Below are positions 1 to 8,601 of a DNA stretch of 64,000 nt, piece by piece (within the stretch, counting starts at the first letter, position 1; every line of letters begins with the position of its first letter). A model generated the notes under the pieces. The model saw only the letters and a list, made by a program, of their open reading frames with translations. It made no database searches and had not been told where the DNA came from. Source of the stretch: Actinomycetes bacterium. GTDB taxonomy: Bacteria > Actinomycetota > Acidimicrobiia > Acidimicrobiales > RAAP-2. The position numbers and the translations under genes are program-made. Location of the stretch: NCBI GenBank assembly GCA_021791845.1, contig JAJYVT010000010.1:1-64000 (forward strand), in the 5' to 3' direction.

Positions 1-2
1 AG

Positions 3-68
3 CTCGTCGCCCGCCTCGAGTCCGTCGGGCTCGAGGTGCTAGAGGCCGACCCCCGCTTCGAGCGCTGA
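3..68 (+). CDS. 3' end of an unidentified gene (partial)
   Basis: The frame starting at base 3 stays open from the window edge to a TGA at 66-68. It gives a 21-residue tail containing ARLESVGLEVLEADPRFER. Strong third-position G/C and a charged C-terminus suggest a real coding end, but no family can be named from so short a piece. The gene begins left of the window. Confidence 0.5.
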   Translation, partial: LVARLESVGLEVLEADPRFER

Positions 69-258
69 ACGGCCTGCACCGGGGCCATGTGGGCTCCGCG
101 TCCCTCTTCCGCCGGCTCGGCGACCCCGGTTCGCGTCCTCCCTGCTCAGGGTGATCCCGGTGTGGGCTGGCGTCGCTTATCGCGTGGGCGGAAGCTCCAT
201 CATGGAGCGTCGCGCCTGCTCAGACCCTTCTGTGAAGACCTCACCGCGTAAATCTGCC

Positions 259-264
259 TATACT
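259..264 (+). promoter_or_regulatory. -10 hexamer TATACT of the toxin-antitoxin operon
   Basis: TATACT matches the actinobacterial -10 consensus and ends 7 bases before the ATG at 272. The transcript would start at or next to the start codon, so the mRNA is probably leaderless. No clear -35 is visible. This is the reason for choosing ATG 272 over the in-frame GTG 266. Confidence 0.5.
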
Positions 265-271
265 TGTGGCT

Positions 272-565
272 ATGGAAGAGTTACCTCTTGCGGACGCCCG
301 GAACCGGCTCTCGGAGCTGGTTGCCGATGTGGAGAAGACTCACGCCCGCGTCACGATCACCAAGCACGGCCACCCGGCCGCGGTGCTGGTCTCACCTGAT
401 GACCTTGCCTCGCTGGAGGAGACCGTAGACATCCTCTCGGACCCCGAGGCCTTAGCTGACATACGCGGGGCGGAGGCGGAGTATGCCCGTGGGGACTTCA
501 CGACCGGCGAGGAGATGCGCCACCTGATCGAGGAGCGTCGGCGCCGCCAGAACGGCGCTGCGTGA
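272..565 (+). CDS. Phd/YefM-type antitoxin
   Basis: This 97-residue protein has the Phd/YefM layout. An N-terminal DNA-binding half (LADARNRLSELVADVEKTHA, then VTITKHGHPAAVLVSPDD) is followed by an acidic/basic C-terminal tail that would wrap the toxin. In this family the antitoxin neutralises its partner and represses the operon. The RelE-like gene follows directly with a 4-base overlap (GTGA), so the two are translationally coupled. ATG 272 is chosen because a TATACT hexamer sits 7 bases upstream; GTG 266 is the alternative. Assignment to the superfamily is secure; the specific subfamily is not. Confidence 0.88.
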   Translation: MEELPLADARNRLSELVADVEKTHARVTITKHGHPAAVLVSPDDLASLEETVDILSDPEALADIRGAEAEYARGDFTTGEEMRHLIEERRRRQNGAA

Positions 566-837
566 GTGGCCGCTACAAGCTGCTTCTGTCCAGTGCCGCT
601 CGGCGTGCCCTCGAGCGAGAGCTGCCGGTGGCGATCGCCCTCGCAGTGTGGGAGTTCTGCGACGGGCCGCTGCATGAGAACCCACGTCGGGTCGGCAAGC
701 CGCTCGGTCGCGAGCTGGCCGGCTACTTCTCGGCGCGACGTGGCGCCTACCGGGTCATCTACCGATTGATCGAAGACGACTCTGTCATCCACGTGGTCCG
801 GATCGAGCACCGAGCCGACGTTTACCGCCGCCGTTGA
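562..837 (+). CDS. RelE/ParE-superfamily toxin
   Basis: A 91-residue basic protein with the RelE fold signature: an N-terminal LLLSSAARRALEREL helix, the central KPLGRELAGYFSARRGAYRVIY strand region and the C-terminal VIHVVRIEHRADVYRR. RelE members cleave mRNA on the ribosome and ParE members poison gyrase. The conserved R-x-G-x-YRVIY pattern and Arg/Tyr-rich end favour a RelE-like ribonuclease. The GTG start overlaps the antitoxin stop by four bases, the usual order and coupling of type II modules. The assignment rests on motifs and context. Confidence 0.87.
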   Translation: MSGRYKLLLSSAARRALERELPVAIALAVWEFCDGPLHENPRRVGKPLGRELAGYFSARRGAYRVIYRLIEDDSVIHVVRIEHRADVYRRR

Positions 838-1132
838 TTCCTGCCGACCGGAAGACGAGGGAGCCCAGCAAGCCGTTCCCGCAGCTCAGGGAAGTTTGAA
901 TAAGAGACCGTCTTCTCCACCACAGAGGTCTTCACCTTTCGGTGGGGACCAAGTTCACGTTTCGAGCCGTCGGCATCCTGCCATCGGGGTGGTGCACGCC
1001 CAGGTGTGCCCGCCTTGGGCGCCGGATGGCGAACGGCCTGATGTGCGTCGGCGCAGGAGGCTCTGGAACATGGGCACACGACGTTCCCGCGGAAACGCTC
1101 CCGACGACGTGGCCCGAGGGGAAGGTCCCGGG
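838..1132. other. Intergenic stretch with one parS-like palindrome
   Basis: About 295 bases between the convergent toxin gene and the minus-strand gene ending at 1133. I see no gene with coding signal here. It holds short inverted repeats near 904-930 and a 16-bp near-palindrome at 1082-1097 that recurs twice near 38 kb. Confidence 0.5.
1082..1097. repeat. Dispersed palindrome, copy 1 (CGTTCCCGCGGAAACG)
   Basis: A 16-bp palindrome with one mismatch. It shares the core GTTyCCGCGGrAAC with two copies at 37974-37989 and 38024-38039. All three copies are intergenic. The arms GTTTC/GAAAC equal those of bacterial parS sites, but the centre is CGCG instead of ACGT. Confidence 0.6.
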
Positions 1133-1708
1133 TCAGCAGCCGCTCGCTGCGTGGCTGATCGGCGGCGCTGTGACGACGAATGTCCACGGCCCGTTCCGAC
1201 CGCCTGCGGAGGTCAGAACCGCGTGCGCCGTGGCACCGCTCGTCAGCGTCTTCTTCCACATGTGCTCTGTGTCCGTCGAGCGGACGTCAGGCAGGCGCGT
1301 CCACCCGAGCGCCCTGAGCCGAGCCCCGACCTCGTTGACCAAGGCGGCGCGTGTGCCTGCAGAGAAGACCCGGGCCTGCACGACGACCGACGACCAGCCA
1401 GCGGTCCCTGGGCGGCCGTCGCAGCTCGTCTGGTGCGGCTCGGACTCGATCAGGTACGGCTCTGTGGGTGCCAGTGTCGACGACCTCAACGGGAGGGCCG
1501 ACGTGCCGTAGCCGGGCAGGGCGGACGCCGCAGGGACGATCTGCGCGAGGATCCGACCCCCCGGATCGCCCGACGTTGTGCGGGTGGACCACCCCACGCC
1601 CACACCAACGGCAACGGCAACGGCACCGAGCACCACGAAGCCCCGGGTTCGGCCGAGGCGCCGCGGTCTCGGCGCCCCGCTCACGCGGCCCGGCTCACGA
1701 CGTGGCAC
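1133..1708 (-). CDS. Membrane-anchored or secreted hypothetical protein
   Basis: A 191-residue protein with a basic N-terminus (RPRRLGRTRG), then one hydrophobic helix (about residues 24-40, FVVLGAVAVAVGVGVGW), then an extracytoplasmic domain. That domain contains TSCDGRPGTAGWSSVVVQ and an ALVNEVGARLRALGWTRL segment, as in lipoprotein-like domains that score a z-transformed amphipathic helix. There is no lipobox cysteine near the helix, so it is probably a membrane anchor or uncleaved signal. Start is GTG at 1708; GTG at 1684 is equally possible. I do not recognise the family, and the neighbours give no functional hint. Confidence 0.6.
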   Translation of the reverse strand: MPRREPGRVSGAPRPRRLGRTRGFVVLGAVAVAVGVGVGWSTRTTSGDPGGRILAQIVPAASALPGYGTSALPLRSSTLAPTEPYLIESEPHQTSCDGRPGTAGWSSVVVQARVFSAGTRAALVNEVGARLRALGWTRLPDVRSTDTEHMWKKTLTSGATAHAVLTSAGGRNGPWTFVVTAPPISHAASGC

Positions 1709-1732
1709 CTCGGCGCTGCCGACGGATCGACG

Positions 1733-2260
1733 TCACCACTGCGCTGGATGGATGAACGCGGCAGCAGGCCGTCCGAGCCATTGCGTGGTCCGCATCGTCA
1801 GGTCCATGTCTGCGAAGCGAGCCTTGCGGAGATTGGTCAACCGGCTCGGCGTGCAGACGAGCTCCTGCGCCAGCTCCGTCCAGGCGAGGGCCTGCTGCCT
1901 TCGCCCGTCGTCGAGTGCTGCGTGCAGCTGGTGCAAGTCCCATCGGAGCCGACGGTCCGCACCCGCCCGTGGCAGGTTGGCGTCACCGACGGGGACGAGC
2001 GGGCCGACCAGGAAGTCCTCGGGTGGCCGACCGAGCCAGCGGAGCATGAACAGCGCGTACTGGCACGAGACAGCACCACGGATGGGCAGTCGCTGGATCG
2101 CCCCTCCGCAGAGCGGGTGGTCCCCGCGCTGCGCGTTGAGGCCCGACGACTGCTGCCAGAGCACGTCGGCGAGCTCGTACCAACCCAGCCCGTGCTCGCG
2201 GCGCTGGGCATCCAGCGCGTCGAACAGTGCGCCGCAATCGAACGTCGGCAGTTCCGGCAC
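1733..2260 (-). CDS. Protein with two HTH-like repeats, function unknown
   Basis: A 175-residue protein made of two similar halves. The first (about residues 8-90) begins ALFDALDAQRREHGLGWYEL and ends with MLRWLGRPPEDFL. The second (about 105-172) begins LHQLHAALDDGRRQQALAWT and ends TQWLGRPAAAFI. The pattern (long helix, a W-x-ELA-like turn, a recognition-like segment, then W-L-G-R-P) resembles duplicated Xre-type DNA-binding domains. The GTG start at 2260 lies 6 bases behind TACGCT, consistent with a leaderless start. A regulatory role is inferred from shape only. Confidence 0.6.
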   Translation of the reverse strand: MPELPTFDCGALFDALDAQRREHGLGWYELADVLWQQSSGLNAQRGDHPLCGGAIQRLPIRGAVSCQYALFMLRWLGRPPEDFLVGPLVPVGDANLPRAGADRRLRWDLHQLHAALDDGRRQQALAWTELAQELVCTPSRLTNLRKARFADMDLTMRTTQWLGRPAAAFIHPAQW

Positions 2261-2377
2261 ACGCCGAGCGTACCCGTGACGGTGCTCGCACCTCTTTCCA
2301 CGTGCCGCTCTCGGACACGGGAGCCGGCGGCGCGGATCGCAGGTGCCGCCGGCGCTCCGGGCGTCAGCCCGTCGGCG

Positions 2378-3952
2378 TCAGCCCACGAGCCGGTCCGTGC
2401 CGCCCCAGTACGGGGCGCGCAGCTCACGCTTGAGGAGCTTCCCCGATGGGTTGCGAGGCAGCGTCGCAGCGAAGTCGATCGACTTGGGGCACTTGTAGCC
2501 GGCGATCCGCTCCCGGCAGAAGGCGATCAGCGCTTCGGCCGGCGGCGGTTCTCCGACCGCCACGACGACCGCCTTCACCGCCTCGCCCCACTGCTCGTCG
2601 GGGATGCCGAAGACGGCCGCGTCGGCGACCGCGGGATGGGCCATCAAGGCGTTCTCCACCTCCGCCGGGTAGACGTTCTCGCCGCCGGTCACGATCATGT
2701 CCTTCACCCGGTCGTAGAGGTACAGGTAGCCGTCTGGGTCCCGGTAGCCGGCATCGCCGGTCCTGAACCAGCCGTCGGCCGTGATGGCATCGGCGGTCGC
2801 TTCCCGGTTCCGCCAGTATCCCGACATCACCTGTGGGCTTCGCACCCAGAGCTCGCCCACCTCGCCCTCGGCCGCCTCCGACCCGTCGGGCAGGACGATT
2901 CGGACCGCCACCCACGGGTAGGGCCGACCGCAGGACCGGAGCAGCTCCGGCCGGAGGACGGGGTCGTGGTCGTGGGCGTCCAGCTGGACGATCGCGCCGG
3001 TGGTCTCGGTCAGGCCGTAGACCTGGATCAGCTCGCACCCCATGGTCTCGATGGCCCGCGTGAGCACCGACTCCGAGATCGGCGACGCTCCGTAGACGAC
3101 CTTCCGCAGCGATCGGAAGTCCGATCGGTCCACCCCGGGCGCCGCCAGCAGGAGCTGGATGACGGCGGGGACCATGAAGGCGTGCGTGACGCCCCGGCGC
3201 AGGGCGGCCAGCACCTTGGCCGGTTCGACGTCGGGGACGACGACGGTCCGGCAACCGAACGCCAGCCCGCACACGCTCCACCCCAGCCCGGCGATGTGGA
3301 ACATCGGCATCAGCGCCAGGTTCACCGAGTCTGCCGCTCGGAGCTCCCAGGACCGGTTCACGCCGGACATGAGCGAGAGGACGTTGGCGGTGGTGAGCAT
3401 GGCCCCCTTGGGGAGCCCGGTCGTGCCCGACGTGTAGAGCTGCATGGCCACCTGGTCGGCATCGGCGGTGGCTCCCGGATCGGCCGGCGGCTGGGCGCCC
3501 AGCCAGGCCTCGTAGGTCGTCCACCGATCGTGCGGTCCGAGGGAGACCAGACGCCGAACCTGGTCGAGCTCGGGCTCGATCCGCTCGACGACCGCCACCA
3601 GCTCGCCACCGACGACGAGGATCTCCGCCTCGGCGTCGTTGACGATCTCGAGCACCTCAGGTGGAGCGAGACGCCAGTTGACCGGGACCGCGACCGCTCC
3701 GACCAGGGCGGCGCCGAACGTGAGCTCGAACAGGGCCAGGCTGTTCCGGGCGAGGACGGCGATGCGAGCGTTTGGCCCGACGCCGTCGGCGACGAGAGCG
3801 GCGGCAACCGCCGCAGCGCGCTCGTACCATTCGGCGAAGGTGAGCGACTCGCCATCGCACTCGAGGGCGATGGCGTCCGGCCGCAGCCGGGCGTGCACCC
3901 GCACGATGTCAGCCAGGCACCGGATGTCCGGCTCGAGGTCCGTCCCGGTCAT
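2378..3952 (-). CDS. Acyl-CoA synthetase / AMP-dependent ligase
   Basis: A 524-residue ANL-superfamily enzyme that would activate a carboxylic acid as acyl-AMP and transfer it to CoA. Motifs in order: the P-loop LYTSGTTGLPKGAM, the YGLTETTGA motif, the GWFRTGDAG hinge region, the DRVKDMIVTGGENVYPAEVE core and the C-terminal catalytic Lys in NPSGKLLKREL. The acid-binding pocket cannot be read, so chain length is unknown. The ATG at 3952 is chosen because upstream in-frame residues are Arg-rich and non-homologous. It is the last gene of the minus-strand run behind dtd and an MBL hydrolase, 46 bases after the latter. Confidence 0.9.
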   Translation of the reverse strand: MTGTDLEPDIRCLADIVRVHARLRPDAIALECDGESLTFAEWYERAAAVAAALVADGVGPNARIAVLARNSLALFELTFGAALVGAVAVPVNWRLAPPEVLEIVNDAEAEILVVGGELVAVVERIEPELDQVRRLVSLGPHDRWTTYEAWLGAQPPADPGATADADQVAMQLYTSGTTGLPKGAMLTTANVLSLMSGVNRSWELRAADSVNLALMPMFHIAGLGWSVCGLAFGCRTVVVPDVEPAKVLAALRRGVTHAFMVPAVIQLLLAAPGVDRSDFRSLRKVVYGASPISESVLTRAIETMGCELIQVYGLTETTGAIVQLDAHDHDPVLRPELLRSCGRPYPWVAVRIVLPDGSEAAEGEVGELWVRSPQVMSGYWRNREATADAITADGWFRTGDAGYRDPDGYLYLYDRVKDMIVTGGENVYPAEVENALMAHPAVADAAVFGIPDEQWGEAVKAVVVAVGEPPPAEALIAFCRERIAGYKCPKSIDFAATLPRNPSGKLLKRELRAPYWGGTDRLVG

Positions 3953-3998
3953 GGCTCGCCTCCCCTGCCCGCGTGGCCGCACTCGTCCCGGCCGCCGG

Positions 3999-4835
3999 CT
4001 ACCGGCCAGCAGGAGGAGCGGAGCTCGGTCGATCGCCGCGCAGGCGCTCGACATAGCGATCCGCCGAACGACGGACCGCGGCGGCGCCGTCGTCGACGAT
4101 CACCCGCCCCCACCAGCCGCCGTACACGCGGTCGAAGCGGAAGCGGCCGACCCGCTCGGCGATCTCCCGCACCGTTCGCTCGTCCAGCGGGATCAGGTTG
4201 GGGTAGCTCCACATGAAGCTCGCCCAGCCGCGATCGGGGACGACCTGCACGGTGTCGCCGGTGAGGAGCACGCCCCGACCTTCGGAGCCGGCCGGCCAGT
4301 GCAGCACGGCGGCGCCGTCGAAGTGCCCGCCGATGCGCGCCACGCTCAATCCGGGCACCGGCTCCGTCTCGTCATCGAAGAGCTCGACGTGCGCCGAGGG
4401 GCGCCGGACCCATCCCGCGTCCGCTCTCGGGATGAGCACCCTCGCGTCGAACGCGTCGGCAAAGGCAACGTACGCGCCGTAGAAGTGAGGATGCGACATG
4501 CAGATGGCCGAGATGCCCCCGAGCTCCGCCACGCGGTCGCGCGCCGGGGCATCCAGCAGCGGGACGCAGTCCCACAGCACGTTGCCGGACGGAGTGCGGA
4601 CGAGGAGCGCACGCTGGCCGATGCCGACCTGCGGCTCGACCCCGATCCCGAACAGGTCGCGCTCCTCCTCTCGCACGACCACGTGGTGCGTCTCGGCGAG
4701 CTCGGCCATGGTCGTCCAGCGCTGGCCGTCCTGACCGACGTACTGGCGCTCGTCGTCGCAGATGGCGCATCGGTCGGGCGGTCGGGGTGCGTCGGCGTGC
4801 TGGACGCCGCAGGTCGAGCAGATCCAAGCAGGCAT
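3999..4835 (-). CDS. MBL-fold hydrolase with an N-terminal zinc-ribbon
   Basis: A 278-residue protein. It opens with a rubredoxin-like four-cysteine knuckle (CSTCG, 13 residues, CAIC), then a metallo-beta-lactamase domain. In place of the usual HxHxDH there is SHPHFYGA at about residue 114, followed by GGHFDG and LLTGDTVQ. Two histidines of the first metal motif are kept but the D-H pair is lost, as in a known MBL subfamily with SHPHFY. The substrate is unknown. It sits 9 bases behind dtd and ahead of an acyl-CoA ligase on the same strand. Confidence 0.8.
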   Translation of the reverse strand: MPAWICSTCGVQHADAPRPPDRCAICDDERQYVGQDGQRWTTMAELAETHHVVVREEERDLFGIGVEPQVGIGQRALLVRTPSGNVLWDCVPLLDAPARDRVAELGGISAICMSHPHFYGAYVAFADAFDARVLIPRADAGWVRRPSAHVELFDDETEPVPGLSVARIGGHFDGAAVLHWPAGSEGRGVLLTGDTVQVVPDRGWASFMWSYPNLIPLDERTVREIAERVGRFRFDRVYGGWWGRVIVDDGAAAVRRSADRYVERLRGDRPSSAPPAGR

Positions 4836-4844
4836 GCGCGCTCC

Positions 4845-5342
4845 TCACTCTCGTGCCGGCAGATCGGGGAAGCGCCCCTGACGCGAACCGGTCTGCGGGC
4901 GGGGGCCGGTCTCGAGGAGCATGGTGAAGGGGCCGTCGTTCACCAGCTCCACTCGCATGGACGCCCGGAAGCGGCCGGTGGCGACGCTCGCGCCAAGCTT
5001 CCCGAGGGCGACGGCGAGCGCGTCAACGAGCGGTTCGGCGTGCTCCGGTGGGGCGGCGCGCGCGAACGACGGCCGCCTTCCCTTGGCCGTGTCGGCGTAG
5101 AGGGTGAACTGGCTCACCACCAGGATCTCGCGTCCGAGATCGCTGGCGGAGAGGTTGGTGAGACCGTGGGCATCCTCGAACAGACGGACGTGCCACAACC
5201 GTCCGGCCAGCCGTTCGGCGTCGGCGACCACGTCCGAGTGCGTCACCCCCACGAACGCGCACAGGCCCGGCCCGATGGCGCCGACGGTCTCCTCGCCGAC
5301 GTGGACGGACGCGGACGTGACCCGCTGGACCAGCGCGCGCAC
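4845..5342 (-). CDS. dtd: D-aminoacyl-tRNA deacylase
   Basis: A 165-residue homodimeric cytoplasmic editing enzyme that removes D-amino acids (and glycine mischarged on tRNA-Ala) from tRNA. It shows the family start [13 protein letters not shown], the core SQFTLYAD followed by KGRRPSF, and the C-terminal NDGPFT motif lining the active site. The length matches bacterial Dtd (about 145-180), with a slightly extended Arg/Gly-rich tail. GTG at 5342 fits the conserved N-terminus. It lies 23 bases behind the DMFase-like gene and 9 bases ahead of the MBL gene, so it is probably co-transcribed. Confidence 0.93.
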   Translation of the reverse strand: MRALVQRVTSASVHVGEETVGAIGPGLCAFVGVTHSDVVADAERLAGRLWHVRLFEDAHGLTNLSASDLGREILVVSQFTLYADTAKGRRPSFARAAPPEHAEPLVDALAVALGKLGASVATGRFRASMRVELVNDGPFTMLLETGPRPQTGSRQGRFPDLPARE

Positions 5343-5365
5343 GGCTCGGGCCTCCCCTTCCGGCC

Positions 5366-7060
5366 TCAGGACCCTGCCGGGGTCACCTGGGCCCAGTTGG
5401 CGACCGACGGCTGGGATGCTCCGGCGGGGCCCTGCCCGAAGAGCCTGAGGAGGTTCCCGGTGATGCGCGCGACGGCGTGGGCCGGGCACGGTCCAGGCGC
5501 CGGTGTGCAGATTGTGAGCCGGGAGATCCAGCTGACCGTGCCGCTCTCGAAAACACCGGCGTGGCTGGTCGGGTCGGTGTAGTAGGTCATGTCGGAGTAG
5601 GTGTCGCCGCCCCATTGACCCTGGTTCGTGTACGCGCTCGTGAGCGGCACGGGCGAGTGCCCGAGGACCTGGAGGTCTGTGGGCGCCGCTGTGGGGTTGA
5701 CGTGCTCGATGTCGGAGCGGATCACGTCGGGGATCTGCGACCCGTTCTGCAGGCCGGTGCCCTTGAAGATCCACGAGGAGGCGTCGTAGACGACGAAGGG
5801 AAGCGGCGCGGCGCTTGTGGCGACGTAGCCGCTGTACTCGCCGCCGATCAAGCTTGTGGGCGCGGCGCTCACCGGCGGTGTGGCGAACGTGTTGCCCGTG
5901 ACTGTGCTTGTGTGCCCCGTCCCGTTCAGCGGGTCCTCTGTGGATGTGCGGTAGTCGACCTCCTCCCGGTCGGGGCCGATCGGCGACGATTGGAGCCGTG
6001 CGTGACGCACCAACGGCGCCGCGCCCATGAAGGCGAGGTTGACGCCGTGCGCCAGCCCCGTCTGGACGGCGTCCCGCTCGCTGGTCGTCCACGTCTCGTC
6101 ATGCCCGAGGGAGAGGACCACCTTGTGGTGCAAGACGATCGACGGGTGCTGGGAGACCGTCACGTCCGTGACGTACGCGGCGTCGAGCCCGTGCTGCTCC
6201 ATGAACCGGACGAGCGGGTACTCGTCGCCGAGGAAGTCCGACGCGCCGAGACCTGTGGCCATCGGCCGGTCGAACGAGACGATCCGGGCCCGATTGCAGG
6301 GCGGGTACGAGCTCGTCTGCCCGAGCGTGCATGTCCCCTGGCCCTGGTAGTAGGAGTAGCCGCCGTAGGTGTTCCACCCCTCCTCGGTCAGGCTGCGCGC
6401 CACCACGAGATAGGTGGCCGTGCTCGCCGGGTCCCAAACGGTGAGCAGCACGTAGCTCTGCTGGCCTCCGCTCCCCACGAGCTTCAAGAGATAGTCGCCC
6501 TGCACGAACGCCTTCGTGACGTGCATGGTGAGCGAGCGGTGCCAGTTGTCGCAGCTCACCATGTTCACCCCGGGCGTGACCGGGCAAGGGGGCTGCACCT
6601 GCCCGGGGACCGGGCTCGACTCCCAGATCTGCCGGGCACCTTTCCCCTGGTAGTAGCCCATACGGTAGGCAAGGACGCGGAACGTCGGCGCTGTCGTGGT
6701 GACGTAGAGCCCGACTGTCTGACCCGCGGCGGCGGCCGTCGTGCTGGCCCACCCTTGGATCGAGCCGGACGCCGGCTCGTGGGTGATCTTCCACGCCGTG
6801 GTACCGGGCTTTCGGTTCTCCGCCACGATGGCCGGCGACACCACTCCGTCGGGTCCCAGGAAGTTCTTGGCGTCGGCCGCTGCGTGGTGGGCTGCATGGT
6901 GGGCGGTGTGCGAGTGCGTCGCTGCCGGAGGGCTCGCGCTCCCCGTCCGGGTCAGGGCGAACCCCACTCCGGCAGCCACGAGCGCGAGCACCAGGACAGC
7001 CGCCCCCCGACGACGGGCTCGCTGGCGCCGGCGTCGGCGCCGTTCCGCTCCGGGGCTCAC
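5366..7060 (-). CDS. Exported protein of the N,N-dimethylformamidase large-subunit-like family
   Basis: A protein of about 564 residues. An Arg-rich N-terminus and one hydrophobic helix ([17 protein letters not shown]) are followed by a His/Ala linker and a large extracytoplasmic domain. Features such as [25 protein letters not shown] and [10 protein letters not shown] match the actinobacterial family annotated as DMFase beta-subunit-like C-terminal domain. No enzymatic activity is established for these exported versions. The start is uncertain: GTG 7060 precedes the basic stretch and is preferred; an ATG at 7198 would overlap the preceding gene by 35 bases. It probably belongs to the same operon as dtd. 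Confidence 0.75.
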   Translation of the reverse strand: MSPGAERRRRRRQRARRRGAAVLVLALVAAGVGFALTRTGSASPPAATHSHTAHHAAHHAAADAKNFLGPDGVVSPAIVAENRKPGTTAWKITHEPASGSIQGWASTTAAAAGQTVGLYVTTTAPTFRVLAYRMGYYQGKGARQIWESSPVPGQVQPPCPVTPGVNMVSCDNWHRSLTMHVTKAFVQGDYLLKLVGSGGQQSYVLLTVWDPASTATYLVVARSLTEEGWNTYGGYSYYQGQGTCTLGQTSSYPPCNRARIVSFDRPMATGLGASDFLGDEYPLVRFMEQHGLDAAYVTDVTVSQHPSIVLHHKVVLSLGHDETWTTSERDAVQTGLAHGVNLAFMGAAPLVRHARLQSSPIGPDREEVDYRTSTEDPLNGTGHTSTVTGNTFATPPVSAAPTSLIGGEYSGYVATSAAPLPFVVYDASSWIFKGTGLQNGSQIPDVIRSDIEHVNPTAAPTDLQVLGHSPVPLTSAYTNQGQWGGDTYSDMTYYTDPTSHAGVFESGTVSWISRLTICTPAPGPCPAHAVARITGNLLRLFGQGPAGASQPSVANWAQVTPAGS

Positions 7061-7163
7061 CTCCCGATGATGGCACCCCCGCCGGCCCGGGGGTATGCGG
7101 CTCTCGCCCTGGTCGCACGCCGGGCCACCGCAGATTGCGAGGTGCCTGGCGCCGCGACGTGGC

Positions 7164-7592
7164 TCAGTGCTCGAGCGCGGTGAGCGCCGCCCTGGCAACC
7201 TCCATGTCCTGGCTGTAGTGGCCGCCGCTCACGCCGACGCCCCCCACGACGCGCCCGTCAACGGTGATCGGGTAGCCGCCGCCGAACACGACGAGCCGGT
7301 CGATCCCGGTTGGCGCCCCGGCGGCGAGCGGCGGGTCGTCCTTGATGAAGTCGTGCCACGCGTCGGTGGACATCCCGAACCCAGCGGCCGTGTACGCCTT
7401 GTCCTGGGCCACCTGGACCGAGAGGAGGGGTGCCCCGTCCATCCGGCTGAACGCCTTCAGCACGCCGCTCTCGTCCACGACGGCGACGACAAGGCCGTGT
7501 CCCATGGCCGCCGCCTTCTCCTCTGCGGCGGCGATCATGCGACGGGCGACTTCCGATGACACACTCTGCTTCTCGAACGTCTCTGCCATCAT
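7164..7592 (-). CDS. GlcG/HbpS family (DUF336) protein
   Basis: A 142-residue single-domain protein of the GlcG/HbpS family. It has GHGLVVAVVDESGVLKAFSR, then DKAYTAAGFGM, then the glycine-rich VFGGGYPI and VVGGVGVSGG segments. Members bind small ligands (haem in HbpS) or accompany catabolic operons (GlcG in glycolate use). Here its start overlaps the stop of an isocitrate-lyase-family enzyme by four bases (ATGA), so a role in the same catabolic step is likely. The ligand cannot be told from sequence. Confidence 0.88.
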   Translation of the reverse strand: MMAETFEKQSVSSEVARRMIAAAEEKAAAMGHGLVVAVVDESGVLKAFSRMDGAPLLSVQVAQDKAYTAAGFGMSTDAWHDFIKDDPPLAAGAPTGIDRLVVFGGGYPITVDGRVVGGVGVSGGHYSQDMEVARAALTALEH

Positions 7593-8506
7593 CCCTCCTG
7601 TGGGTGCTCGGCTGCCTGCACTGCGAAGCGCTGCTCCAGGCGTCGGATCTCGGGCAACCCGATCATCTCCAGGAAGTCCCCGAAGCCGACGATCCCGCCC
7701 ATCGCCTGGGCCGGCGTGCCGGTGGCGCGGATCGACGCCAGGAGACCACGAACGGCGTGTGCGGCGGCGAGGAGCGCTCCCACGGGGAAGATCACGATGC
7801 GAAACCCCAGCTCGCCGAGCCGCTCACGGCTCACCGGCGGCGTCCTTCCCCCTTCGGCCCAGTTGAAGAGGAGCGGAACGTCCGACAGGGCCCTGGCGAC
7901 GGCCTCGATCTCGGGCTCCGTCTGCGGCGCCTCGACGAACAGGACGTCGGCACCGGCGTCACGGTAACGGCGGGCACGTTCGAGGGCGGACTGCATGCCT
8001 TCGACCGCCCGGGCATCGGTCCGGGCGATGAGCACGAAGTCGGGGTCGGTCCGCGCCTCGACCGCTGCCTCGATCTTCGCCACCATGTCGGCCGCGGGGA
8101 TGAGGCGCTTGCCCTCGATGTGGCCGCACTTCTTGGGTGCCTCCTGGTCCTCCATGTGGAGGGCGGCAACACCGCATCGCTCGTACTCGTGGACGGTACG
8201 AATGACGTTGATCGGGTTGCCGTACCCGGTGTCGGCATCCGCGATCACCGGGATGTCGACGGCGGCGGCGATGCGCCGCGCCTGGTCGACCATCTCGGTC
8301 ATGGTGAGCAGGCCCACGTCGGGCCGGCCGAGATGGGAGGCGGCCGTGCCGAACCCGGTCATGTAGACGGCCGGGAAGCCGGCCTCCTCGATGAGCCGGG
8401 CGCTCAGCGCGTCGTAGGCGCCGGGGGCGAGGACGGGATCCTCCTCCGCCAGCAGTCGGCGCAGCCGGGCGGCGGCGCCGGGGGCGGCCCTGAGAAAGCT
8501 GCTCAT
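7589..8506 (-). CDS. Isocitrate lyase / PEP mutase superfamily enzyme
   Basis: A 305-residue TIM-barrel C-C bond lyase of the ICL/PEPM superfamily. Visible hallmarks are PGAYDALSARL, VIADADTGYGNP (Mg-binding aspartates), HMEDQ and the flexible-loop motif KKCGHIEGK with its catalytic Cys. The length matches methylisocitrate lyase, oxaloacetate decarboxylase and dimethylmalate lyase rather than true isocitrate lyase, and the exact substrate is open. The ATG at 8506 has a GGGAG ribosome site 8 bases upstream. It is head-to-head with the MFS gene (95-base gap) and coupled to the GlcG-like gene downstream. Confidence 0.88.
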   Translation of the reverse strand: MSSFLRAAPGAAARLRRLLAEEDPVLAPGAYDALSARLIEEAGFPAVYMTGFGTAASHLGRPDVGLLTMTEMVDQARRIAAAVDIPVIADADTGYGNPINVIRTVHEYERCGVAALHMEDQEAPKKCGHIEGKRLIPAADMVAKIEAAVEARTDPDFVLIARTDARAVEGMQSALERARRYRDAGADVLFVEAPQTEPEIEAVARALSDVPLLFNWAEGGRTPPVSRERLGELGFRIVIFPVGALLAAAHAVRGLLASIRATGTPAQAMGGIVGFGDFLEMIGLPEIRRLEQRFAVQAAEHPQEG

Positions 8507-8601
8507 GTCGTCACTCCCTTCCTCCCCATCTTGCCTGCCTCGTGCGGTGGCACGCCACGCTCGACATGGCCCCTCCGCACCTGTCGGTAGGCTCGCCCGG
8601 C

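Noticed and set aside
896-4216. A very long open frame on the plus strand opposite the acyl-CoA synthetase and its neighbours
   Set aside because: It has no family character, is Arg/Pro/Gly-rich, and lies opposite clear genes with strong motifs; in this G+C-rich DNA antisense frames stay open by chance.
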